A DNA stretch of 35,247 nt from Pseudomonadota bacterium (GCA_018240895.1 JAFEEX010000064.1:1-35247); one strand, 5' to 3'. Counted from the first letter of the stretch, positions 17,101 through 24,186 are shown. The notes: generated from the letters alone by a model not told the origin. A program made the numbers and translations.

Positions 17101-17369
17101 GCGGGATAGGCGGCGATGTCCGGCGTGCCATCGGCAAAGACCAGCCGCGCGCCGACCACCAGCCGCAGCCCGCTTTGCGCCCCGCCGATTTCGCGCCAGG
17201 CGACATGAGCGCGCACCACGCCCGCCACGGTATTGCAATCGGCCAGGCCCAGCCCCGCCATGCCCAGCCGGTGCGCCCAGGCCACCATTTCCCCCGGATG
17301 AGAGGCGCCGCGCAGGAAACTGTAGTTACTGGTGGCCAGCAATTCAGCAAAGGGCGGCGCGGCGATCAT
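14151..17369 (-). CDS. dnaE2: error-prone DNA polymerase DnaE2 (ImuC)
   Basis: Translesion C-family DNA polymerase of 1072 aa, the catalytic part of the SOS mutasome with ImuA and ImuB. The N-terminal PHP domain starts FAELLATSNYSFLRGASHP. The polymerase core has CQGRGSAANS at about 338-346 and PPDIDVDFEH with the catalytic acidic residues D379, D381 and D383; the LGKTLGVPLFQEQAM and AYVSSWLKC regions follow. An OB-fold sits near the C-terminus (VRVAGVVLIRQRPG). The length agrees with DnaE2 rather than replicative DnaE1 (about 1150-1170 aa). ATG 17369 overlaps the imuB stop as ATGA. Expression should be SOS-dependent through the LexA box upstream of imuA. Confidence 0.96.
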   Translation of the reverse strand: MIAAPPFAELLATSNYSFLRGASHPGEMVAWAHRLGMAGLGLADCNTVAGVVRAHVAWREIGGAQSGLRLVVGARLVFADGTPDIAAYPATRRGWGRLTRLLTVGNRRAVKGDCTLYLSDLLDYAQDFLLIATGTDRAVLDRLAATCPGKVWLAITMPRSGADARRLVQAQALAAATGVPLIAVNDATYASPDARALHDILTCIREGVTIRDAGKRLAANAERHLKPPAEMARLFRACPDAVAATDDFLSRVAFTLDDLRYEYPHEPVPEGWDAQDWLEHLSQEGGRVHFPQGLPAAYQTVLDQEFDLIRQRRYAHYFLTVHDIVRHARSLQPPILCQGRGSAANSLVCYFLGITPIDPVREKLLFSRFLSEERDEPPDIDVDFEHERREEIIQYIYARYGRERAGIAATVIHYRPRSTLREVGKALGLTEDVTARLASTIWGNWGDDVPDTRLAEAGFDRANPVIAQLKLLVDQVLGFPRHLSQHVGGFVLTEGRLDELVPIHNAAMPDRTFIEWDKDDIDALGLMKVDVLALGMLTCIRKAFDLLRAQGLGDHDLKNVPLEDPATYRMLQRGDSIGTFQVESRAQIAMLPRMKPRELYDLVIQVAIVRPGPIQGGMVHPYLRRRNGEEPVVFPRPAPPHDPGELRQVLGKTLGVPLFQEQAMKLAIVAAGFTPGQADGLRRAMATFRNRGTVDRYRELMVGGMTARGYDTEFAERCFEQIRGFGEYGFPESHAQAFAWIAYVSSWLKCRHPAVFTCALLNSQPMGFYAPAQLIRDARDHGVEVRPIDVSASEWDSTLERRVDGALALRLGFSRLDGFRQEWAGAVVQGRQSGAFTAVEDLAARAGLPPPALRKLADADALGSLGHSRREALWEVRRKPPGQLPLFAWADAPELGREPDAALPAMPLAEEVVADYQTTRLSLKGHPMQFLRAAFTREGVLTCAAANAAPDGRKVRVAGVVLIRQRPGKGNAVFITIEDETGIVNALLWARDMEPQRRAVMAARLMLIEGEIQKSSEGVVHLMVRRVIDRTAMLGDLSSRDNSDPPASRTAPPHRHGHPRNVRILPRSRDFH

Positions 17370-18967
17370 GCGAACAGCCCGTGGAGATACCACTTTGGCC
17401 CCTGACGCGGATCGGACACCTCGCTGTAAAGGCCGTGGCGGAAGATCCAGTAACGCCGCCCGCACTTGTCCTCGACCCGGTAATAATCGCGGGTCAGCCC
17501 GCCCTTGCCGTCAGCCGCTCCGGCCTTGCGCCGCCACCATTCCGTGGCGATCCGCTCCGGTCCTTCATACAGCCGCACCTCGTGCAATGTGCGTCGCCAG
17601 CGGAACCGGCGCGGCGGACCATCGGGCACTTCGGCTATCGCTTCGATCACTTGCGGCGGATCGAACAGGAACAGGGGCCGCAGCGGCGGTTCATCCTGTG
17701 CAGGGGCGGGCCAGCGCGCAGGTGCGCAGTTCCCGATCGCCGACAAGGCAAGCTGGGCTTGTTCGGGCAGGTGACGGTCCTGGGGGGCAAGGCGGCACAG
17801 GCTGGCCGCGCCCAGCCGCGTGCTCAGCCGGTCAATCAGTTCCGCCAGCGCGGTTTCCGCCTGCCCTCCGCCATCCAGCGCCGGCTGGACGCCAGGCAGC
17901 GGTTCGGTCGCCGGCAGAAACAGCGTGATCCGGTCATAACCGAACCCGGGATCAAGCGGATCGGCCAGGCTGGCGATCCGTTCATTAAACAGGCGCAGGA
18001 CCAGTGCGGGATCGCGGGTGGGCAGGCCGGTTTCTATGTCCAGCCGGCGGCGCGCGCCATCGCTGCGGAACAGGGTCAGGACAAAGCGCTTGCCGCCCAG
18101 ATCGCGCTGTTCCAGCACCCGCGCCGCTTCGCGCAGCAGGTCCATGAAACAGGCGGCGATCGTTGCCTGCAGGGCAACCGGCTCGGCAAAACGGCGCGTG
18201 AACCGCAGCGGCACCGGCTGCGTCAGCGGCGTGATCGGAACCTGCTCTTCCCCCGTCATCCGGCGCAGGGCAGCCACAGCGCCGGCTCCGAACCGCGCCG
18301 CGATGCTGGCAGCCGGACGCGCGGCGACATCGCCAATGGTCTTCAGGCCGGCCCGGCGCAGGGCAAGGCTGGCTTCTTCATCCAGTTCCAGCGCGGCGAT
18401 CGGCAGTGCGCGGATGGCTTGGCGTTCCTCATCAACCGGCACCGTGCCGTAACTGGCACCGTGCCGGGCCAGCGCCTGCGCGGCGGCGGGCAGCGCGGCC
18501 CCGGCCAGCCGCATGGTCATGCCCAGTTCGTCGAACGCGTCCCTGATTTGCGCGGCCAGCCCCGCTTCGCCGCAGAACAGGTGGTCCACCCCGGAAATAT
18601 CCAGCGTGATGCCATCGGGCGAGGCCACAGTGACCAATGGAGACCAGCCGGAACAGCGCCGAGCCAGATGCTGCAGCCAGTGCCGGTCTGCGTCCGTATC
18701 CATTTCGGCCACGATCAGGCCCGGCTGCATGGCCCGCGCATCCGCCAGCGTCAGCCCCGGTACAACCCCCAAAGCCTGGGCCTCAGAATTGACCGCTGCC
18801 AGCCGCAATCCCCCGCGAACCTTGGCGACAAGCACCGCTGGCGGATCAGCCTGCCCGCCGGACGTCCGGCCATGGTGTTGCCCCTGTTCGATCCGCAGCC
18901 GCTCGGCCGGCAGAAAGGGAAACCACAGCGCCAGATAGCGGCGCCTCGTCAAATTGGCATCGGTCAC
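17366..18967 (-). CDS. imuB: ImuB, inactive Y-family polymerase-like mutasome hub
   Basis: Y-family-like protein of 533 aa. Where active Y polymerases have acidic residues near the N-terminus this one reads LALWFPFLPAERL, as in ImuB, which lacks catalytic activity and links ImuA, DnaE2 and the beta clamp. A C-terminal ImuB-specific part follows (WRRTLHEVRLYEGPERIATEWW, RYWIFRHG). GTG 18967 is chosen because GGAG is 7 nt upstream; TTG 18991 is an alternative. With this start the gene overlaps imuA by 122 bp in another frame. The clamp-binding motif could not be pinned down. Confidence 0.93.
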   Translation of the reverse strand: MTDANLTRRRYLALWFPFLPAERLRIEQGQHHGRTSGGQADPPAVLVAKVRGGLRLAAVNSEAQALGVVPGLTLADARAMQPGLIVAEMDTDADRHWLQHLARRCSGWSPLVTVASPDGITLDISGVDHLFCGEAGLAAQIRDAFDELGMTMRLAGAALPAAAQALARHGASYGTVPVDEERQAIRALPIAALELDEEASLALRRAGLKTIGDVAARPAASIAARFGAGAVAALRRMTGEEQVPITPLTQPVPLRFTRRFAEPVALQATIAACFMDLLREAARVLEQRDLGGKRFVLTLFRSDGARRRLDIETGLPTRDPALVLRLFNERIASLADPLDPGFGYDRITLFLPATEPLPGVQPALDGGGQAETALAELIDRLSTRLGAASLCRLAPQDRHLPEQAQLALSAIGNCAPARWPAPAQDEPPLRPLFLFDPPQVIEAIAEVPDGPPRRFRWRRTLHEVRLYEGPERIATEWWRRKAGAADGKGGLTRDYYRVEDKCGRRYWIFRHGLYSEVSDPRQGPKWYLHGLFA

Positions 18968-19619
18968 GGTTCCACTCCAGCCGCCAGTCAAGGCCGCAGG
19001 GGCCGGATCGCTGGCGCAACAAGGTTACAGCAAAGGCCGGCCAGCCCGGGGCATTGCCGGGCAAGGCCCGCGAAGGCGCAGCCGCAACCTGCCAGCGGGT
19101 ACGTCCCGCGCTGGGCACTGGCACGGCATCGATCCGCAGCAGCAACAGCGGCACGCCTGACTTTTCGGCGGCAAGGACCAGGCGGCGGCTGGCAGTCAAA
19201 TCCAGTTCACGCATCGCCCCCCAGCCTTCGACAATTACCGCCCCCAGGCTCGCACAGCGCAGGGCATCGCCAGCGGTGCGCAGCAGGGTGCGAACATCGT
19301 CCACCACCCCAAGCAGGCCATTGTCCGGTAGGCCGCCCAATTCGGCCCAGCCATTGCCCTGAAGCACACCGGCCATCCGCATGGAACGGTGCAAACGCAG
19401 CCACAAAACAGCCTTGTCCCGCCCGCCCATGCCCGTTGCCACGGCCAGGACGAACCCCGCCGCCGCGGCGGCATCGCCAGGCTGCGCTGCATAGATTTCA
19501 TGGACGCAGCCCTGTGCCAGCCCGCCGGACAGCGCCGCATCCAGCGAGGCAACGCCGCTGGCCCAGCGGCGCGGTTCAGGGCACGGCCGATCATTGGAAA
19601 AGGCAGGAACGATTCGCAT
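18846..19619 (-). CDS. imuA: ImuA, RecA-like mutasome protein
   Basis: Protein of 257 aa similar to the RecA/SulA-like ImuA, first gene of the imuA-imuB-dnaE2 cassette. It begins with ASGVASLDAALSGGLAQGCVHEIYAA, which matches the RecA-type N-terminus, though a classical Walker A is not preserved. The C-terminus (CGLDWRLEWNRDRC then PLSGAVVSLSAG) runs into imuB in a different frame. ATG 19619 lies only three bases after the LexA box; no other in-frame start precedes the conserved segment. ImuA is needed for damage-induced mutagenesis with DnaE2 in other alphaproteobacteria. Confidence 0.92.
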   Translation of the reverse strand: MRIVPAFSNDRPCPEPRRWASGVASLDAALSGGLAQGCVHEIYAAQPGDAAAAAGFVLAVATGMGGRDKAVLWLRLHRSMRMAGVLQGNGWAELGGLPDNGLLGVVDDVRTLLRTAGDALRCASLGAVIVEGWGAMRELDLTASRRLVLAAEKSGVPLLLLRIDAVPVPSAGRTRWQVAAAPSRALPGNAPGWPAFAVTLLRQRSGPCGLDWRLEWNRDRCQFDEAPLSGAVVSLSAGRAAADRTGATPWPDVRRAG

Positions 19620-19621
19620 AT

Positions 19622-19655
19622 GTTCCCATTATGTTCCAACTCTCGCAGAGATCAA
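19622..19655 (-). promoter_or_regulatory. LexA box and SOS promoter of imuA-imuB-dnaE2
   Basis: GTTC (19622-19625), seven bases, GTTC (19633-19636) exactly fits the alphaproteobacterial LexA operator GTTC-N7-GTTC. On the minus strand a -10 CATAAT (19633-19628) lies within it and a -35-like TTGATC (19655-19650) is 16 bp upstream. The predicted transcription start, about 19621, is 1-3 nt from the imuA ATG. LexA would therefore block the core promoter directly. Confidence 0.87.
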
Positions 19656-19697
19656 GAACCTTTGCCGATGATCGCAAACACGCGAAACCGCCCAATC

Positions 19698-20108
19698 TCA
19701 ATCCAGAGTTCGGCCCAGCGTGATCACATCCTGTTCTTCATAACCGATCGCGGCATAGAATCCCTTGGCCGCCAGATTGTCGGTCCGAACCATCAACCGG
19801 ACGCGCGGACAGCCGAGCTGCGCCAGCCAGATTTCCGCTTCCGCCATCAGGCGTCTGGCAATGCCCTGTCCGCGCTGCCGGGTGGCGCTGGCCAGATAAT
19901 AGGCCCAGCCGCGATGGCCGTCGAAACCTGCCATAACCGAACCGGCCAGATCGCCATTCCGGTAAGCCAGCAGAATGGTTGAGGTCGGGTTGGCCAGCGC
20001 CAGATCAAAATCGCTACCCGGATCGTTCCACGGCCGGGTCAGCCCGGCATCCCGCCACAGCGCGACAACCGCATCGCGGTCCGCCACACCGGCAGGGCGG
20101 ATGATCAT
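19698..20108 (-). CDS. GNAT family N-acetyltransferase
   Basis: Single-domain GNAT protein of 136 aa. It starts MIIRPAGVADRDAVVALWRDAGL, has the acetyl-CoA loop RQRGQGIARRLM, and ends RTDNLAAKGFYAAIGYEEQD, the usual motif order. This resembles the YpeA type, whose acceptor is not known. The start at 20108 agrees with the family; in-frame codons further upstream would run through the promoter proposed at 20131-20159. It lies between the SOS operon and the insertion-sequence scar. Confidence 0.9.
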   Translation of the reverse strand: MIIRPAGVADRDAVVALWRDAGLTRPWNDPGSDFDLALANPTSTILLAYRNGDLAGSVMAGFDGHRGWAYYLASATRQRGQGIARRLMAEAEIWLAQLGCPRVRLMVRTDNLAAKGFYAAIGYEEQDVITLGRTLD

Positions 20109-20130
20109 TCCCACTCGATTGTTTGGATTC

Positions 20131-20159
20131 GTATAAGCCATTGAAACTAAACGCGTAAA
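20131..20159 (-). promoter_or_regulatory. candidate promoter of the GNAT gene
   Basis: On the minus strand TTTACG (20159-20154) and TTATAC (20136-20131) are 17 bp apart, giving a plausible sigma70 -35/-10 pair about 16 nt before the predicted transcript reaches ATG 20108. Prediction from consensus only. Confidence 0.4.
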
Positions 20160-20412
20160 AAATTTTCTTTCGGAGTCTACCGACAGAGAGACTGTCACCA
20201 ATCTAACCTGCTGACATTGCTTATAAATTTCCGCCGATTTCGGAAAGCTACCTTTCAAGGACAATCGACAACGTCGCTCGCGCTGTACCATCAAACGAAG
20301 CAGGCGTGCAATTTCCCCTCGGCCCCTTGATGACCGTCACCGATGAAAATTGTCCGGAAAAATCTTCAATCACCTGATGTTCCGATCCCTCTGCACAAGA
20401 AGGAGAGGATCA
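20160..20412. other. low-GC non-coding stretch
   Basis: This stretch has visibly lower GC and no convincing coding frame. It contains a small hairpin GACAG-AGAGA-CTGTC near 20184 and leads into the ribosome binding site of the next small frame. Together with the decayed insertion sequences it marks a foreign or degraded segment inside an otherwise GC-rich chromosome. Confidence 0.5.
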
Positions 20413-20550
20413 ATGCCATATACACCAAAGCGTCAACGGCTCCGCATTGCGTCGAGCCTTAACGACAAACATCGCGGAAACGCCAACACCTACGCTGGGC
20501 AAGCGACGGTGTTGTCGGGATTGCCTACGCTGCTTCACCCTCCTGCTTGA
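20413..20550 (+). CDS. small unknown protein or truncated gene start
   Basis: A 45-codon frame starting MPYTPKRQRLRIASSLNDKH is preceded by AAGGAGAGG ending 5 nt before the ATG, one of the strongest ribosome binding sites in the window. The basic N-terminus (KRQRLRIASS) differs from the Ala-rich proteins around it. The last part overlaps the IS3-like fragment on the other strand, so it may be the first part of a gene cut by the insertion, continued by chance to a stop. I do not recognise a family. Confidence 0.35.
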   Translation: MPYTPKRQRLRIASSLNDKHRGNANTYAGQATVLSGLPTLLHPPA

Positions 20551-20611
20551 ACTCTTCTGAATGCTTGATCATCTCGTCTATCTCCTGCTCTCGAGCTCCA
20601 AACGCTCAGGT
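20525..20611 (-). mobile_element. IS3-family fragment, left end with start of orfA
   Basis: On the minus strand a start codon at 20572 gives MIKHSEEFKQEG, which matches the N-terminus of IS3-type OrfA proteins, before a change of sequence and a stop at 20525-20527. The upstream leader GAGCTCGAGAGCAGGAGATAG with a ribosome binding site fits the left end of such an element, abutting the IS5 fragment near 20611. Only about 35 bp of orfA remain; orfB and the right end are missing. Recognition is from memory of the family. Confidence 0.5.
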
Positions 20612-21014
20612 CATCCGTCAGCGCCAGGATCTTGGTCGTCATGCCGCCTTTTGAACGGCCAATGGCCTGGCTCTGAGTCCCCCTTTTGCGCCCTGGCCAT
20701 GTCGGTGAACCTTGACGCTTGACGATAGTGGCATCGACCATCGCGTATTCCATGTCGGGCTCCTCCGACAAGGCATCGAAAAGCCGCTTGAAAACATCGG
20801 CTTCGCGCCAATCACGAAACCGCCGGAACGCCGTGCTCCAGTTGCCGAACAGAGCCGGAAGGTCACTCTACGGACTGCCCGTCCGGACAATCCAAAGCAC
20901 CGCTTCCATGAATAGCCGGTTGTTCCTCCCACTGCGTCCCGGGTCAGTCGACTTGCCCAGACAGTGCGGCTCCAGCTTCGCCCACTGGGCGTCGGTCAGT
21001 ACAAAGCGTTCCAT
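20612..21014 (-). pseudogene. decayed IS5-family transposase, N-terminal half
   Basis: Read from ATG 21014 on the minus strand, the frame gives FVLTDAQWAKLEPHCLGK, NRLFMEAVLWIVRTGSP, ALFGNWSTAFRRFRDWREADVF split by damage, EYAMVDATIVK with the first DDE Asp, and RSKGGMTTKILALTD. Damage: an in-frame TAG at codon 49 (20870-20868) where a Trp is usual; a tandem 7-bp duplication of CTTGACG (20711-20724, plus strand); and a run of five C at 20679-20683 that seems one short. The last two cancel, so about 13 residues are scrambled and the frame is then restored. The element stops at about 20611, joined to the IS3 fragment, and lacks the rest of the catalytic triad. Confidence 0.85.
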
Positions 21015-21062
21015 CAGGACGTGAATCACATCTCCGCTGAAATGGGAATCCTAAATCCCCAC
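21015..21062 (-). mobile_element. IS5-family leader and probable terminal end
   Basis: The minus-strand sequence before the transposase start contains GGGGATTTAGGATTCCC (about 21060-21044) followed by GCGGAGATGTGATTC, which looks like the terminal inverted repeat and leader of sphingomonad IS5-group elements. The other end is lost, so neither the partner repeat nor a target duplication can be verified. Confidence 0.4.
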
Positions 21063-21107
21063 AAGCTCTAGAAAAGCACCGACGTCCAAGGTCTATCGCC
21101 TCCCTCC

Positions 21108-21746
21108 TCAATCCTTCATCAGTCCCCGCACGAAGCCGATCAGCCCGGTCTGCCGTGCGCGTTTCATGCGTTCGGCGTGGAGGATTTCCTGCACCTTGGC
21201 GAAGCATTCATCGATGTCATCGTTGACCACTACATAGTCATAGCCATCCCAGTGACTGATTTCCGCCCTGGCCCTTTCCATCCGGGCGGTGATCACATCG
21301 GCGCTGTCCGTGCCGCGGCCGGTCAGGCGGCGGCGTAGCTCGTCAATGCTGGGGGGGAGCAGGAACACCCGGACCACGTCGGTTTCCAGCTTCTGGTAAA
21401 GCTGCTGTGTGCCTTGCCAGTCAATATCGAACAGGAAATCATGCCCTTCGCGCAGGCCGGCCTTCACCTGGGCCTTGGGCGTGCCATAGGAATGGCCGAA
21501 GACGTGCGCCCATTCAAGGAAATGGTCGCCCTCAACCATCTGGTCGAAGCTGGGCTGATCGGCGAAGATATAGTCGGTTCCGTCCACCTCTCCGGGGCGC
21601 TGCGGGCGGGTGGTGACTGAAACCGACAAGCGGATTTCGGGATCGGCGCGCAGCAGCATCCGCGAAACCGTGGTCTTGCCCGCGCCCGATGGCGAGGAGA
21701 GGATGAACATCAGGCCGCGGCGCTGCAGGGTGTCGGTGGATTCCAT
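21108..21746 (-). CDS. gmk: guanylate kinase
   Basis: Cytosolic enzyme phosphorylating GMP to GDP with ATP, 212 aa. It has the P-loop SSPSGAGKTT near residue 19, the GMP-binding segment SVSVTTRPQRPGEVDGTDY, and the lid region HVFGHSYGTPKAQV, then DIDWQGTQQL. Length and motifs are complete. ATG 21746 follows GGAG closely; a TTG at 21755 would overlap that site. It is followed downstream by the insertion scar, with its stop 46 bp from the likely IS end, so the original neighbour may have been lost. Confidence 0.96.
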   Translation of the reverse strand: MESTDTLQRRGLMFILSSPSGAGKTTVSRMLLRADPEIRLSVSVTTRPQRPGEVDGTDYIFADQPSFDQMVEGDHFLEWAHVFGHSYGTPKAQVKAGLREGHDFLFDIDWQGTQQLYQKLETDVVRVFLLPPSIDELRRRLTGRGTDSADVITARMERARAEISHWDGYDYVVVNDDIDECFAKVQEILHAERMKRARQTGLIGFVRGLMKD

Positions 21747-21776
21747 GGGCTCCAATCGCGCAGGATGCCGCCGCGA

Positions 21777-22235
21777 TCAAGCCTTGCCGCTGTCCTGCCC
21801 GTCCTTTTCGGCTTGCTGGCTCACCGCCGTTTTGCCCTTGGCACGGGCTTCCGCCTTGTCATGTGCGTTGTCACGGCGGCGATCGAACAGGGTCTTGGCC
21901 AGCAGACCGCCGCCCACCACCAGCGCCCCGGGAACCGAGCGGCTGGCGATCCGCACCAGCGCGGTGCTGAGCAGCGTTTTCGTCACTGACCGCCCGTTGA
22001 CGATCCCCCTGGCCTTGCCCGGCGCAGTCTTGGTGCTGAGCAGGTTGCGTTCAACCAGATGGCGCAGCAGCCGGGTGCCGCCGCGCAGCGCAAAATCCGC
22101 CAGAACCAGATTGGCGACCGGATTGGAGGTGGGCGGATTGGAGGCGGATGCCTTGCCGGCGGGCGTTTCTTCCGCCTTGTCAGCCGGCTTGCCGGATTTC
22201 TGCGCCAGGCGCCGCGCGGGCTTCGCCTTGGCCAC
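21777..22235 (-). CDS. conserved-looking hypothetical protein between sspB and gmk
   Basis: Protein of 152 aa from a GTG start at 22235, 4 bp after the sspB stop. Lys/Ala-rich ends flank a more ordered centre (NLVLADFALRGGTRLLRHLVERNLL, SVTKTLLSTALVRIASRSVPGALVVGGGLLAKTLF) with one modest hydrophobic segment. The termini look disordered. I do not recognise a domain. Its tight position between two housekeeping genes suggests it is real and co-transcribed with them. Confidence 0.75.
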   Translation of the reverse strand: MAKAKPARRLAQKSGKPADKAEETPAGKASASNPPTSNPVANLVLADFALRGGTRLLRHLVERNLLSTKTAPGKARGIVNGRSVTKTLLSTALVRIASRSVPGALVVGGGLLAKTLFDRRRDNAHDKAEARAKGKTAVSQQAEKDGQDSGKA

Positions 22236-22239
22236 GGGG

Positions 22240-22737
22240 CTATTTCTTTCGCCCGAAATCGATCGTCACCACGTTCGATCCATCATCGCCGCCGGTGCCC
22301 GGCTCGTCCCCGCCGGGCGAATCGTTTTCAGCGGCATCGTGCGGCTCAGGCCCCTGCGGATCGCCAATCGCCTGGAACTGCAGCCCGAAGTCCACCGCCG
22401 GATCGACAAAGGCGGTAATCGCGGAGAACGGCACCACCAGCTTGGCCGGCATCTGGTTGAACGACAGCCCAACCGAAAAGTGATCCGGCGCGACGTTGAG
22501 ATCCCAGAACTTGTTCTGAAGAACAATGGTCATCTCATCAGGAAAGCGTTCCTTCAGATGCGCGGGAATCGATACGCCCGCGGCCCCGGTCTTGAAGGTG
22601 ATGTAGAAATGATGATCCCCCGGCAAGGTGCCGCCGGTCGATTCGACTTCACCCAGCACGCGGCCCACCACGGCGCGCAGCGCTTCCTGCACAATCTCGT
22701 CATAGGGGATCAGGCTGTCAGGCGTATCATCACTCAT
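22240..22737 (-). CDS. sspB: SspB-family ClpXP adaptor protein
   Basis: Alphaproteobacterial SspB-like protein of 165 aa that delivers ssrA-tagged proteins to the ClpXP protease. The SspB fold is seen in HFYITFKTGAAGVSIPAHLKERFPDEMTIVLQ, WDLNV, FSVGLSFNQMPAKLVVPFSAITAFVDP. An acidic, flexible tail (PHDAAENDSPGGDEPGT) leads to a short C-terminal segment VVTIDFGRKK, which in this family docks on ClpX. ATG 22737 was taken since homology starts SLIPYDEIVQEALR; there is no clear Shine-Dalgarno. Divergent from hisB. Confidence 0.9.
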   Translation of the reverse strand: MSDDTPDSLIPYDEIVQEALRAVVGRVLGEVESTGGTLPGDHHFYITFKTGAAGVSIPAHLKERFPDEMTIVLQNKFWDLNVAPDHFSVGLSFNQMPAKLVVPFSAITAFVDPAVDFGLQFQAIGDPQGPEPHDAAENDSPGGDEPGTGGDDGSNVVTIDFGRKK

Positions 22738-22843
22738 AAGGTTCAAGTGAATGCCGCGCGCGTTATGGTCAAGGGGCAAAAAGGCCTGAGCGATGCGCCC
22801 GCCCGGCTGGACAAAGCCGGACGCCAGCCTATAGGCCAGCGCC

Positions 22844-23437
22844 ATGCGCACCGCCAAAGTCGCCCGCAAGACGCACGAAACCGACATTCTGGTCGAGGTG
22901 AACCTTGACGGAACCGGGGCTTATGACGTGTCGACCGGGATCGGCTTTCTCGATCACATGATCGAACAGTTCAGCCGCCATTCGCTGATCGACGTAACAT
23001 GCCGCATCAACGGCGACCTTCATGTTGACCAGCACCACACCACCGAAGACAGCGCGATCGCCATCGGCCAGGCCATTGCCCAGGCGCTGGGCGACAAGGC
23101 CGGGATAGGCCGTTACGGCGAGGCGCATTCGGCAATGGACGAGGCGCTGAGCCGCGTCGTGCTGGATATTTCCGGCCGCCCCTGGCTGGTGTGGAACGCG
23201 CAGTTCACGCAGGAACGGCTGGGGGAAATGGACACCGAGCTGTTCGAACACTGGTTCCAGTCGATCGCCCAGGCGATTGGGGTAACGCTGCACATCGAAC
23301 TGCTTTACGGCAGCAACAACCATCACATCTGTGAAGGCATCTACAAGGGCTTTGCCCGCGCGATGCGTCAGGCGGTGGAATTAGACCCGCGCAAAGGCGG
23401 AGCAATCCCCAGCACCAAGGGGGTTCTTGGTGGCTGA
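22844..23437 (+). CDS. hisB: imidazoleglycerol-phosphate dehydratase
   Basis: Histidine biosynthesis enzyme, 197 aa, single-domain form without the phosphatase domain of enterics. It carries [17 protein letters not shown] and [17 protein letters not shown], the first Mn-binding His cluster, and [21 protein letters not shown], the second. It is first in a plus-strand his cluster and overlaps hisH by 8 bp. The promoter would be in the 106-bp divergent spacer shared with sspB; no attenuator leader is obvious. Confidence 0.97.
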   Translation: MRTAKVARKTHETDILVEVNLDGTGAYDVSTGIGFLDHMIEQFSRHSLIDVTCRINGDLHVDQHHTTEDSAIAIGQAIAQALGDKAGIGRYGEAHSAMDEALSRVVLDISGRPWLVWNAQFTQERLGEMDTELFEHWFQSIAQAIGVTLHIELLYGSNNHHICEGIYKGFARAMRQAVELDPRKGGAIPSTKGVLGG

Positions 23438-24050
23438 AGTCGTTGCCCTCGTCGATTATGGCGCGGGGAACCTCCATTCGGTTGCCAATGCCCTGAAGGC
23501 TGCGGGCTGCGAACACGTTACTTGGACGGCCAACCCTGACGTGATCCGCGCTGCCGACCGGGTGATCCTTCCCGGTGTCGGCAGCTTCAAGGCTTGCGCA
23601 GAGGGCCTGCGCGCCGTGCCCCACATGGTCGAGGCGATGGCCGAGCGGGTCTTCGTCGGCGGCGCGCCGTTCCTGGGTATTTGCGTTGGGATGCAGCTTC
23701 TCGCCAGTACCGGGGTGGAACACGGCGAAACACCGGGGCTGGGCTGGATTCCCGGCGAGGTCCGGCTGATCGAGCAGACCGATCCGCGAATCAAGGTGCC
23801 GCACATGGGCTGGAACGATGTCCAGATCCGGCCTCATGCCGCGCTGATCGAGCCGGGCGAGGCCTATTTCCTCCATTCCTACCACTTCGCGCCTGACGAT
23901 GGGCACCATGTGCTGGCCATGACCGATCACGGCGGCGGGCTGGTTGCCGCTGTGGGGCGCGACAATCTGGTGGGGGTGCAGTTCCATCCCGAAAAGAGCC
24001 AGACCTATGGGCTGGCGCTGCTCGAAAGGTTTCTGAAATGGCGGCCCTAG
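23430..24050 (+). CDS. hisH: imidazole glycerol phosphate synthase glutaminase subunit HisH
   Basis: Class I glutamine amidotransferase of 206 aa that hands ammonia to His[15 protein letters not shown] begins the fold, GICVGMQ has the nucleophile Cys near residue 85, and [10 protein letters not shown] has the His/Glu pair. There is no ATG near the start: GTG 23430 is 6 nt from an AAGGGGG tract, and TTG 23427 is the alternative. Non-ATG start and overlap with hisB suggest coupled translation. Confidence 0.95.
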   Translation: MAEVVALVDYGAGNLHSVANALKAAGCEHVTWTANPDVIRAADRVILPGVGSFKACAEGLRAVPHMVEAMAERVFVGGAPFLGICVGMQLLASTGVEHGETPGLGWIPGEVRLIEQTDPRIKVPHMGWNDVQIRPHAALIEPGEAYFLHSYHFAPDDGHHVLAMTDHGGGLVAAVGRDNLVGVQFHPEKSQTYGLALLERFLKWRP

Positions 24051-24059
24051 GCGCCGAGC

Positions 24060-24180
24060 CCCCCTCTCCAACTGCGGCTAGGTCGCTTCGCTCCCAAGCC
24101 TTCGTATCCTCTCCCCCGGCGAGGGAGAGGGAGGCGGAGCTTGCCGGCTTGCCTGCTGGCGAAGCTGGGGAAGGGGCACC
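24060..24180. repeat. palindromic intergenic repeat between hisH and hisA
   Basis: A GC-rich element fills the gap. Its core is an 8-bp stem CCTCTCCC (24108-24115) / GGGAGAGG (24123-24130) with a 7-nt loop, and outer segments CCCCTCTCCA (from 24061) and GCTGGGGAAGGGG (to about 24176) partly pair. Such elements are scattered in sphingomonad genomes; copy number here is unknown. Confidence 0.6.
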
Positions 24181-24186
24181 CGGCAC

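Noticed and set aside
17099-19723. 874-codon plus-strand open frame opposite dnaE2, imuB and imuA
   Set aside because: Long open frames arise opposite GC-rich genes; its translation is Arg/Gln/Pro-rich without domains, while the minus strand encodes clear DnaE2 and ImuB families.
20484-20532. Possible integron attC site or recombination site
   Set aside because: There is an inverted repeat, but no GTTRRRY/RYYYAAC core pair at its ends and no integrase or cassette array.
20944-21207. 87-codon minus-strand frame spanning gmk end and the IS leader
   Set aside because: It crosses from the gmk 3' end in another frame into the IS sequence and shows no family; taken as a chance frame.
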